Below are positions 57,390-64,000 of a stretch of DNA of 64,000 nucleotides, in pieces. The position numbers and the translations under genes were made by a program. Each line of letters begins with the position of its first letter. Positions within the stretch are counted from its first letter, which is position 1. The stretch lies in assembly GCA_963840235.1 (NCBI GenBank), contig CAWIYC010000002.1, forward strand, positions 186,001-250,000. The letters are read 5' to 3'. Origin of the DNA: JBBRHQ01 sp963840235 (lineage in GTDB: Bacteria; Actinomycetota; Thermoleophilia; Solirubrobacterales; 70-9). A model generated the notes under the pieces. The model worked only from the letters and a program-made list of their open reading frames with translations, had not been told where the DNA came from and made no database searches.

Positions 57390-59084
57390 ATGAACCACGC
57401 GCCTTCAGAGTTCCCGCCCCCGTTCGACCCTGCCGACGTGATCGGTCCTCCGACCGACGCCGAAGAGGACCGGATCGAGGTGGGCGTGGCGATCGTCGGC
57501 GGCGGCCCGGCCGGGCTCGCCTGCGCGATCAGGGTGATGCAGCTGCTGGAGGACGAGCCGGAGCTGAGCGAGCGCCTCGGCGAGGTCCCGGTGGCGGTGA
57601 TCGAGAAGGGCAAGGTCACCGGAGCGCACCTGCTCTCGGGGGCGAACATGCGCCCCTCGGCGATGCGGGAGCTCTTCCCCGACCTCGATCCCTCCGAGTG
57701 GCCGGTCTACCAGGAGGTGACCAAGGACGCGGTCTACTTCCTGACCTCGAAGTCAGCCTTCCCGGTGAAGCCGATGCCGCCCAACTTCCGCAACCACGGG
57801 AACTACGTCACTTCGGTCTCGAAGTTGGGGCGGTTCCTGGGCGAGAAGGCCGAGGAGGCCGGCGTCTACATCCTCGCCGAGACCGCCGCGACCAAGCTGC
57901 TGGTCTCCGACCGGATCGTCAAGGGCGTGCGCTCCGGCGATCGCGGCCGCGGCAAGGACGGGGAGGAGCTGGCCAACTTCGAGCCCGGCTCCGACGTGGT
58001 GGCGAAGGCGACTGTGCTGGCCGAGGGGACCCTGGGCCATCTCACCTATGCCGCGCTTGACCACTTCGACCTCCACGGAGTCGACCCGCAGCGCTGGGAG
58101 CTAGGGGTTAAGGAGGTCTGGGAGGTGAAGGAGCCCCTCGACCGCGTCATCCACACCCTCGGCTGGCCGCTGCGATGGAGCGGAAGGTACGCGGAGGCCG
58201 GCGGCAGCTTCATCTACCCGATGGGCGAGGACAAGGTCTGCATCGGCCTCGTCGTCGGTCTCGACTACACCGACGCCACCTTCAGCTGCCACGACGCGCT
58301 TCAGCTGATGAAGACCCACCCCTTCATCAAGAAGATCCTCGACGGTGGCAAGCGGGTCGCCTGGGGGGCGAAGACGATCCCCTCAGGGGGGTACTGGTCG
58401 ATGCCGAAACGGCTGTCGGTACCGGGAATGGTGATCGCCGGCGACGCGGCGGGGATGGTCAACATCGCCGAGCTCAAGGGCGTCCATTACGCGATGCACG
58501 CGGGAATGTTCGCGGCGGAGGCGATCGTCGAGGCGTTGAAGCAGGACTCGGTCAACTTCGACGCCTACGACGAGAAGGTCCACAAATCGGTGATCGAGAA
58601 GGACATCTACCGCTCCCGCAACATGCGCCAGCCGCTCTCCAAGGGCCTCATCGCCGGTGGCATCTTCGGCAGCGCAATGGTCGCGACCAAGGGAGCCTTT
58701 CCCGGCGGCCACTGGCGCAACGAGGACGACGCCGAGGTCGAGATGAACGTCGGCGAGGCCGCCGAGGGCTACCCCAAGCCCGACAACGAGCTCACCTTCA
58801 ACAAGCTCGACTCTGTCTTCCTCTCCGGCAACGCGACCCGCGACGACGCCCCCAACCACGTCCGGGTGCAGACCCGGGTGCCGCGGGAGATCGCCCAGAC
58901 CTGGGTATCGATGTGCCCGGCCCAGGTCTACGAGATACCCGATGAGCAGCTCTCCAACGGGGCCGAGATGGTGGACGTGCACGTCACCGCCTCCAACTGC
59001 GTGCAATGCGGTGCGATCACGGCCAAGGGCGGCCGCCTGACGTTGCCCGAGGGCGGCGACGGACCTCTGTATCAAGAAACGTAG
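57390..59084 (+). CDS. ETF-quinone oxidoreductase (FixC-FixX type)
   Basis: The protein has 564 residues. The FAD Rossmann motif V-A-I-V-G-G-G-P-A-G-L-A-C-A lies near 33-46, and A-G-D-A-A-G-M-V-N near 350 is the second FAD site. The membrane-facing region and the C-terminal ferredoxin domain follow. It takes electrons from ETF to the quinone pool. The ferredoxin domain has Cys509 (M-C-P-A-Q-V-Y), Cys537 and Cys540 (N-C-V-Q-C). The fourth ligand expected at 543 (C-x2-C-x2-C in known ETF-QO) is Ile (G-A-I). The cluster may therefore be of a different type or use another ligand. It lies 64 nt after etfA. Confidence 0.93.
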   Translation: MNHAPSEFPPPFDPADVIGPPTDAEEDRIEVGVAIVGGGPAGLACAIRVMQLLEDEPELSERLGEVPVAVIEKGKVTGAHLLSGANMRPSAMRELFPDLDPSEWPVYQEVTKDAVYFLTSKSAFPVKPMPPNFRNHGNYVTSVSKLGRFLGEKAEEAGVYILAETAATKLLVSDRIVKGVRSGDRGRGKDGEELANFEPGSDVVAKATVLAEGTLGHLTYAALDHFDLHGVDPQRWELGVKEVWEVKEPLDRVIHTLGWPLRWSGRYAEAGGSFIYPMGEDKVCIGLVVGLDYTDATFSCHDALQLMKTHPFIKKILDGGKRVAWGAKTIPSGGYWSMPKRLSVPGMVIAGDAAGMVNIAELKGVHYAMHAGMFAAEAIVEALKQDSVNFDAYDEKVHKSVIEKDIYRSRNMRQPLSKGLIAGGIFGSAMVATKGAFPGGHWRNEDDAEVEMNVGEAAEGYPKPDNELTFNKLDSVFLSGNATRDDAPNHVRVQTRVPREIAQTWVSMCPAQVYEIPDEQLSNGAEMVDVHVTASNCVQCGAITAKGGRLTLPEGGDGPLYQET

Positions 59085-59122
59085 ACGCCCGCGCCGGGCG
59101 GGCGACCCCGGCGAGACTGAGG

Positions 59123-59145
59123 TTTCCTCTCGCTATCAGAGGAAA
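59123..59145. terminator. Hairpin after the ETF-quinone oxidoreductase gene
   Basis: TTTCCTCT (59123-59130) pairs with AGAGGAAA (59138-59145) around a 7-nt loop, beginning 38 nt after the stop. There is no T-run after it. A terminator or operator role is possible. Confidence 0.45.
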
Positions 59146-59175
59146 ATGAACTCTCGCGGACGGGCCCGCTACCAA

Positions 59176-59181
59176 TACGCT
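59176..59181 (+). promoter_or_regulatory. -10-like TACGCT before the DMT transporter
   Basis: TACGCT ends 7 nt before the GTG at 59189, matching the TANNNT leaderless pattern. The overlapping CAATAC (59173-59178) is an alternative. Confidence 0.35.
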
Positions 59182-59188
59182 CGCGGTC

Positions 59189-60052
59189 GTGCTGGTGCTG
59201 GGAATAGCCGCCGCGGTCGCCTCGTCGTGCCTCTACAACCTCTCGATCGCGATGCAGGCGCTGCACGCTCGCGAGGTGCCCCACGACCACGGGCTGCGAC
59301 CGTCGCTGCTGGTGCGGCTGGTGAAGAACCCTCACTGGCTGGGAGCGACCGGAATCGGGCTGCTGGGGTGGCCGCTGGAGCTGGGGGCCCTGCTCCTGGC
59401 CCCGCTGACCGTGGTTCAGCCGGTTCTGGCATCCGGTCTGCTGCTCCTCCTCTACCTCGGCGCGACCCGGCTCGGGGAGCGTCCGGGGCCGCGCGAGTTC
59501 GCCGCGGTCGCCGCGATCCTGATCGGGCTGACGGGGGTCGCCCTGGCCGCTCCGGAGCGGACCACGGGGCACGCCGGCGGGCTATCGCTGGCGATCTCGC
59601 TGGGGGTGATCGCCCTGATCGCGCTACTGCCGCACATCCTTCGCGGGCAGGTCGGGCCGGCGGCCTTCATCGTCGTCATCAGCGCCGGCTGCGGTTACGC
59701 CTGGACCGGGATCGTCAGCAAGCTCGTCACCGACGAGGTCGCCGCCGGGTCGATCGTGATCGCCCTGGTCTGGCTGGCGAGCCTGGCTGCCTCCGAGTTC
59801 ATCGCGCTGCTGAGCGAGATGAGCGCTCTGCAGAGACGCCCCGCCACCCACGTGGCCCCGCCGATGTTCACGGTCCAGGTCCTGATACCGGTGCTACTGG
59901 CGCCGTTCCTCTTCGGCGAGAGCTGGGGCGGCACGCCGTTGGGGGGCGTCGTCCTCGGCGCCTCGATCGCCGTCTCGGTCGCGGGCACGGCCCTGGTGGC
60001 CGCCTCTCCGGGGGTGGCCGGAGTGCTCGAGACAGCCGCCAAGAACGAGTGA
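59189..60052 (+). CDS. DMT/EamA-like integral membrane transporter
   Basis: A 287-residue, very hydrophobic protein with about nine to ten membrane segments arranged as two similar halves. Examples are L-V-L-G-I-A-A-A-V-A-S-S-C-L-Y, V-Q-P-V-L-A-S-G-L-L-L-L-L-Y-L and G-G-V-V-L-G-A-S-I-A-V-S-V-A-G-T-A-L-V. The pattern T-V-V-Q-P-V-L-A-S-G in the first half and F-T-V-Q-V-L-I-P-V-L-L-A-P in the second is typical of DMT/EamA or NIPA-type exporters. The substrate is not predictable. The GTG start is accepted because the first membrane helix begins at once. Confidence 0.8.
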   Translation: MLVLGIAAAVASSCLYNLSIAMQALHAREVPHDHGLRPSLLVRLVKNPHWLGATGIGLLGWPLELGALLLAPLTVVQPVLASGLLLLLYLGATRLGERPGPREFAAVAAILIGLTGVALAAPERTTGHAGGLSLAISLGVIALIALLPHILRGQVGPAAFIVVISAGCGYAWTGIVSKLVTDEVAAGSIVIALVWLASLAASEFIALLSEMSALQRRPATHVAPPMFTVQVLIPVLLAPFLFGESWGGTPLGGVVLGASIAVSVAGTALVAASPGVAGVLETAAKNE

Positions 60053-60181
60053 TGACGGGCGCGGCGGGCGGCTGCGGTGACGGCTGCTCCCGCTGCTAGC
60101 CTTGGCGCGCGCTGTTCCCGCCCTCCGGATCAAACTTTCGGATACCCAGCGCCCACCAGCCAGAACAAGCCTGGAGAAGGA

Positions 60182-61222
60182 ATGTCCCCGCCCGCGCACG
60201 CAGATGCAACCCTGCTCGATGCATCGAGCTTTGCCATCGGTTTCGACCATCGTGACCGGGCCCGGTTGCACCAGCTCTGGGACGAGGTGCTGGACTCCGA
60301 GCAGTGGTCGGAGGGCCGGATGCTCACCCGCTTCGAGGAGCGCTGGGCTCAGTGGAATCGGCTTTCGGGGGCTGTGGCGATGTCGAGCTGGGCAGGCGGG
60401 GCCCTCGCCGCCCTCGAGTTCGCCGGAGTCCGCGGCGAGACCGTGCTGTGTCCGTCGAACACCTTCATGGCTACCCCGCTGGCCGCGATCAAGGCGGGAG
60501 CCAGGGTCGAGTTCGTCGATTGCAACCGCGAGGACCTCTGCATGTCATTTGCCGACTTCGAGGCCAAGGCAGAGCGGCTGCGCCCGCGGGCGGCGATCCT
60601 GGTCCACATCGGTGGCCACATCGCCTTCGAGGCCGATCGGATCGCCGACTACTGCCGTCGGCAGGACATCTTCCTGCTCGAGGATTGCGCCCACGCCCAC
60701 GGCGCCGACTGGAACGGCAGCAGGCCGGGCTCGTGGGGCGACGCCGGGGTCTTCTCGCTGTACGCGACGAAGACGGTCTCGACCGGAGAGGGCGGCGTGC
60801 TGGTCACGACCGACGAGGACCTGGTCGAGTTCGCCCGCAGCTTTCGCAACTACGGCAAGTTCGATCACGTGGTCGAGGGCCTCAACTTCCGCATGAGCGA
60901 GTTCACGGCCGCCCTCGGCCTGCTGCAGGCGGAGCGGATGGAGGAGATCGTCGCCTGGAAGAACATCCATGCGCGCGAGCACCTCGATCCGCTGCACCCG
61001 GCGCGGTTGGAGTTGCCCGAGGGTATGACCTCGGGCCTCTACAAGTACATCGTCTTCGAGGAGATCGAGCGCTCGACCGGGCGCGTCTACGATCAGCCCT
61101 GCCACCGCATCATCGGCTCGGAGGTGGAGCTACCCAACAGCGACTGGGTCGCTTCGAACCACTGGTGCGTGCCCCTCTACTATCGCCCCCCCTCGCGCCA
61201 GGCTGCACTGGAGCAGGCGTGA
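60182..61222 (+). CDS. DegT/DnrJ/EryC1-family PLP sugar aminotransferase
   Basis: The protein has about 346 residues from ATG 60182 (ribosome site AGAAGGA). Features of the family are N-T-F-M-A-T near 99, E-D-C-A-H-A-H-G-A near 160 and the PLP-binding Lys in F-S-L-Y-A-T-K-T-V-S-T-G-E-G-G. R-N-Y-G-K near 222 and N-F-R-M-S-E-F-T-A-A-L-G follow. Such enzymes aminate keto-sugars on nucleotide carriers. Its stop overlaps the next start (GTGA), so the product probably feeds the epimerase-glycosyltransferase. In-frame codons upstream to 60077 lack a ribosome site. Confidence 0.92.
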   Translation: MSPPAHADATLLDASSFAIGFDHRDRARLHQLWDEVLDSEQWSEGRMLTRFEERWAQWNRLSGAVAMSSWAGGALAALEFAGVRGETVLCPSNTFMATPLAAIKAGARVEFVDCNREDLCMSFADFEAKAERLRPRAAILVHIGGHIAFEADRIADYCRRQDIFLLEDCAHAHGADWNGSRPGSWGDAGVFSLYATKTVSTGEGGVLVTTDEDLVEFARSFRNYGKFDHVVEGLNFRMSEFTAALGLLQAERMEEIVAWKNIHAREHLDPLHPARLELPEGMTSGLYKYIVFEEIERSTGRVYDQPCHRIIGSEVELPNSDWVASNHWCVPLYYRPPSRQAALEQA

Positions 61223-63546
61223 GGGTCCTGGTCACAGGCGGCGCCGGATTCATCGGGTCGCACGTCGTCGATCGCCTGATCGAGCGCGGGATCACGCCCA
61301 GGATCTTCGACCTCAGCGCTTCTCCGTACCACTCGCCGCTCGAGGTCGAGACCTTCACCGGGTCGATCACCGATCCCGCCAACCTCGACCTCGCGATGCG
61401 CGACTGCGATTCCGTCATCCATCTCGCCGCGGTCGCCGACGTCGCCCAGGTTGTCGGCGACCCGGTGCTGGCGGAGGAGATCAATACCCGCGGGACGCTG
61501 AACGTGCTCGAATCGGTCGGCCGCACCGGGGCCGGGCGCGTCGTCTATGGCAGCACGACCTGGGTCTACAGCGACGCCGAACAGCACTCGGTCGACGAGG
61601 AGACGCCGATCCCGGCACCGCGGCACCTCTACACCGCGACCAAGCTGGCCGGGGAGACCTACTGCGCCGGCTACGCGGAGCTGTTCGACCTCGAGTACAC
61701 GGTCCTGCGCTTCGGCATCCCCTACGGCCCCCGCGCCCGCGCCGCGGGCGTCGTCGCCCGCTTCATCGACCTCGCGCTCGACGACGAGTCGCTGACGATC
61801 GCGGGAGACGGCCAGCAGTGCCGCAGCTTCGTCTACGTCGAGGACCTCGCCGCCGGCGTCGTCGCCGGCCTCGCGCCGGAGGCCAGGAACCGCATCTACA
61901 ACCTCTCCAGCGACGAGACGGTGACGATCCTGCAGATCGCCGAGACGGTGCAGGAGATGACCGGCGGCTGCGAGATCATCCACACGCCGCCGCGGCCGGG
62001 GGACTTCCCAGGCAAGGAGATCTCCAGCGAGCGGGCCCTGAACGAGCTGGGCTGGGAGGCGGACACGCCCTTCCGGGAGGGCGTCCGCCGCTACGTCGAG
62101 TGGGTGCGCGCCTCGCGGACGCCTCAGCAGGCGCCGCCCGCCATCCAACCGGGCACACCAAGGGTCCCCGCCAACGGGGATCGCGCCCCGACGGCTCTGC
62201 TCGCCGGCTCGGAGAAGGCCGAGGAAGAGCCGACCCGGGTGCTCGTACTGACCGCGGACATCGGCGAGGGGCACGATCTGCCGGCTCGCATCATCGCGGC
62301 GGAGGTCGAGCAGGAGATCCCCGGCAGCGAGGTCGAGATCGCCAACGGCCTGGCGGCGATGGGACACCTGCTGCACGCGGTCGTCTGCGGGGGCTCGAGG
62401 GTGACATTCCGCTGGATGCCGTGGCTGTTCGACATCCAGTACTGGCTGCTGGCCCGCTTCGCGCCGACGCGCTGGCTCGCGCACCGGCTTGGCTACTGGC
62501 TCGGATCTCGCGGTCTGCTGCGGCTGATCGCCGAGTACGACCCCGACGTTGTCGTCTCCACCTACCCGGGGGTGACGGCGATCCTCGGGATGCTGCGACA
62601 GAAGCGGCGGCTGCCGATTCCGGCCCAGTCGGCTATCACCGATCTCGCCGGCCTGCACTTCTGGGCCCACCCCGGGATCGACATGCACTACGTCACCCAC
62701 CCGGAGTCGATCGAGGAGGTGCAGCGGATCGCCGGCCCAGCCAGCGTCGAGTGGGCGCGGCCCCCGATCTCACCGGACTTCCTCATGCCGAGGACGCGCT
62801 CGGACGCCCGCCGTGCCCTCGACGTTCCGGCGCACGCCCGCATCATCCTCGTCTCGGGCGGAGGCTGGGGGGTGGGCGACCTCGAGGGCGCGGTGAAGGC
62901 GTCGCTGGCGCTCGAGGACACCCTGGTGGCCTGCGTCACCGGCCGCAACGAGCCCGCCCGCGAAAAGCTCGAACAGCGCTTTGGGGCGGAGGAGCGGGTG
63001 AGGATCCTCGGTTTCACCGAGCAGATGAGCGACTGGATGGCCGCCGCCGACGCGATGGTCCACTCGACCGCCGGGCTGACCGTGCTCGAGGCCCACATCC
63101 GCGGCTGCCCGGTGGTCTCCTACGGTTTCTCGGTCGGGCACCTGCGGGCCAACAACACCGCCTTCGAGCGGTTCGGCCTGGCCGAGGTGGCGCGCTCCGA
63201 GCACGAGCTTGAATCGGTCCTGCGGCACGTCACGCGGGAGCGGCGAGCCCCCGCCTCGACTTTCGCCTCGCTACCGTCGATCGCCTCCAAGACCCTCGGT
63301 GCCCGGCCTCGGGTCCGACCTCAAGCCGTCTGGCACCTGCGGATCAACAGACTTGCCACCGCCGGGTTGATGACCGTGATCGCCACGATCCTGATCATCG
63401 CCGTCGCCGCATCCGTTAACTGGGACACGCCCTACCGGGTGATCGCGAAGCCAATCGAGCGCCGCCTCCATATCGGCAGGCAGGCGGCGGCCGCGTCCCA
63501 GGCCGAGCCGGCGGGCCAAGCGGAAGACGAGCCAGCCGCGAAATGA
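61219..63546 (+). CDS. Fusion of NAD-dependent epimerase/dehydratase and GT-B glycosyltransferase
   Basis: The protein has 775 residues. The first 310 or so are an extended SDR: R-V-L-V-T-G-G-A-G-F-I-G-S-H, S-T-T-W-V-Y and catalytic Y138-x3-K142. After a 30-residue linker, a second domain from about 340 starts V-L-V-L-T-A-D-I-G-E-G-H and resembles MGDG-synthase/MurG-type GT-B enzymes (Y-D-P-D-V-V-V-S-T-Y-P-G-V; V-S-G-G-G-W-G-V-G-D-L; H-S-T-A-G-L-T-V-L-E-A). A membrane helix lies near 715-735, followed by a short basic, then Ala/Glu-rich tail. The GTG at 61219 is set by the 4-nt overlap with the aminotransferase. The fused modules suggest channelling of a nucleotide sugar to a lipid acceptor. 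Confidence 0.88.
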   Translation: MRVLVTGGAGFIGSHVVDRLIERGITPRIFDLSASPYHSPLEVETFTGSITDPANLDLAMRDCDSVIHLAAVADVAQVVGDPVLAEEINTRGTLNVLESVGRTGAGRVVYGSTTWVYSDAEQHSVDEETPIPAPRHLYTATKLAGETYCAGYAELFDLEYTVLRFGIPYGPRARAAGVVARFIDLALDDESLTIAGDGQQCRSFVYVEDLAAGVVAGLAPEARNRIYNLSSDETVTILQIAETVQEMTGGCEIIHTPPRPGDFPGKEISSERALNELGWEADTPFREGVRRYVEWVRASRTPQQAPPAIQPGTPRVPANGDRAPTALLAGSEKAEEEPTRVLVLTADIGEGHDLPARIIAAEVEQEIPGSEVEIANGLAAMGHLLHAVVCGGSRVTFRWMPWLFDIQYWLLARFAPTRWLAHRLGYWLGSRGLLRLIAEYDPDVVVSTYPGVTAILGMLRQKRRLPIPAQSAITDLAGLHFWAHPGIDMHYVTHPESIEEVQRIAGPASVEWARPPISPDFLMPRTRSDARRALDVPAHARIILVSGGGWGVGDLEGAVKASLALEDTLVACVTGRNEPAREKLEQRFGAEERVRILGFTEQMSDWMAAADAMVHSTAGLTVLEAHIRGCPVVSYGFSVGHLRANNTAFERFGLAEVARSEHELESVLRHVTRERRAPASTFASLPSIASKTLGARPRVRPQAVWHLRINRLATAGLMTVIATILIIAVAASVNWDTPYRVIAKPIERRLHIGRQAAAASQAEPAGQAEDEPAAK

Positions 63547-64000
63547 TCCGCGCCGCCGCCGGCGCGGGGCTGGCCGCCGCCACGGTCCTCCACGCCGCGC
63601 CGGCACTGGCGCCCGTGGTCCCCGGCGTCGGTCCCGCTCTCGGCATCCGCCATCGCCTGGACCAGGTCGGAGGCGTGTCATTGACCTTCGACGATGGTCC
63701 CCATCCGCAGGGAACCGAACGCACCCTGGAAATCCTCAGGGATGCCGGAGTGTCGGCCACCTTCTTCCTTGTCGGGGAGCAGGTCGAGCGCCACCGGGCG
63801 CTGGCGGCTGAGATCGTCGCCGCCGGCCACGGTGTCGGCCTCCACTGCCACCGCCATCGCAGCATGCTGCGGCTCGGACCGGGGCACCTCCGCGCCGACG
63901 CCGAGCGCGGCCGGGCGCTGATCGAGGAGGCGACGATGCGGCCGATCACCCTCCACAGGCCGCCGTACGGGATCTACAGCGCCCCCGGCCTTGCCCTGGT
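63543..64000 (+). CDS. Polysaccharide deacetylase (NodB domain), 3' truncated by window edge
   Basis: Starts at ATG 63543, overlapping the fusion stop by 4 nt (ATGA). A short hydrophobic N-terminus (A-G-A-G-L-A-A-A-T-V-L-H-A-A-P-A-L-A) may be a signal or anchor. The NodB motif 1 S-L-T-F-D-D-G-P-H-P carries the catalytic base and metal-binding Asp. T-F-F-L-V-G-E-Q follows, then the metal His motif G-L-H-C-H-R-H-R-S. R-P-P-Y-G (motif 3) is visible before the edge. It removes acetyl groups from an N-acetyl-sugar polymer or glycolipid, probably the product of the two preceding genes. Confidence 0.9.
   Translation, partial: MIRAAAGAGLAAATVLHAAPALAPVVPGVGPALGIRHRLDQVGGVSLTFDDGPHPQGTERTLEILRDAGVSATFFLVGEQVERHRALAAEIVAAGHGVGLHCHRHRSMLRLGPGHLRADAERGRALIEEATMRPITLHRPPYGIYSAPGLAL

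Noticed and set aside
60304..61218. Upstream part of the epimerase-glycosyltransferase frame
   Set aside because: It overlaps the aminotransferase in another frame. The epimerase Rossmann motif begins exactly at the GTG at 61219.

Overview
The window is a GC-rich bacterial chromosome segment with dense, often overlapping genes. It combines actinobacterial traits (a paired ArsA-type ATPase locus, a DipZ-type redox protein, a polymethylated-polysaccharide-like cluster, many start codons with a -10-like hexamer just upstream) with a complete PilMNO-type type IV pilus machinery. That mix fits a deep-branching actinobacterium of the Thermoleophilia/Solirubrobacterales kind. This placement is inferred from gene content; no rRNA is present to confirm it.

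Positions 1-17.9 kb are a type IV pilus locus. On the plus strand lie a truncated PilT/PilU-like ATPase, a small membrane protein, pilB, pilT and pilC. After an ArsR-SRPBCC regulator and a TPR protein comes a cyclic-di-GMP-I (GEMM) riboswitch in front of the major pilin gene, then a secreted Ig-repeat protein and the prepilin peptidase pilD. On the minus strand a run of three minor prepilins (PilV-, PilW- and PilX-like) leads into pilM, pilN, pilO and a PilP-position membrane protein. The riboswitch suggests that pilin synthesis answers to c-di-GMP.

Positions 18-30.5 kb hold an HxlR regulator, an unknown 615-residue protein with an acidic tail, two ArsA/GET3-type ATPases, an overlapping ParA-FtsZ gene pair with long N-terminal extensions, gamma-glutamyltranspeptidase, a LON-domain protein, a class III nucleotide cyclase with a MerR-like domain, and a DipZ-like CcdA-thioredoxin protein preceded by a tandem DosR-like box.

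Positions 30.5-35.6 kb carry methyltransferase, GH57 branching enzyme, GT4 glucosyltransferase and hexapeptide acyltransferase genes in the order of the Mycobacterium tuberculosis Rv3030-Rv3034c region, which is implicated in methylglucose lipopolysaccharide synthesis. Positions 35.6-59 kb are mainly acyl-CoA and redox metabolism: MeaB, acyl-CoA dehydrogenase, aldehyde dehydrogenase, GMC alcohol oxidase, leucyl aminopeptidase, thiolase, a B12-dependent acyl-CoA mutase whose active-site residues match isobutyryl-CoA mutase rather than methylmalonyl-CoA mutase, ETF beta and alpha, and ETF-quinone oxidoreductase. Secreted proteins (propeller-phosphoesterase, sulfatase, beta-helix/RTX protein) lie among them.

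Positions 59-64 kb contain a DMT-type transporter and a tightly overlapping operon of DegT aminotransferase, an epimerase-glycosyltransferase fusion and a polysaccharide deacetylase cut by the window edge, probably making a surface glycan or glycolipid.

Recurrent non-coding signals include TANNNT hexamers 6-9 nt before start codons (probable leaderless transcripts), a structured interspersed repeat present twice in opposite orientation, a second short repeat at two convergent gene ends, and several palindromic operator candidates.
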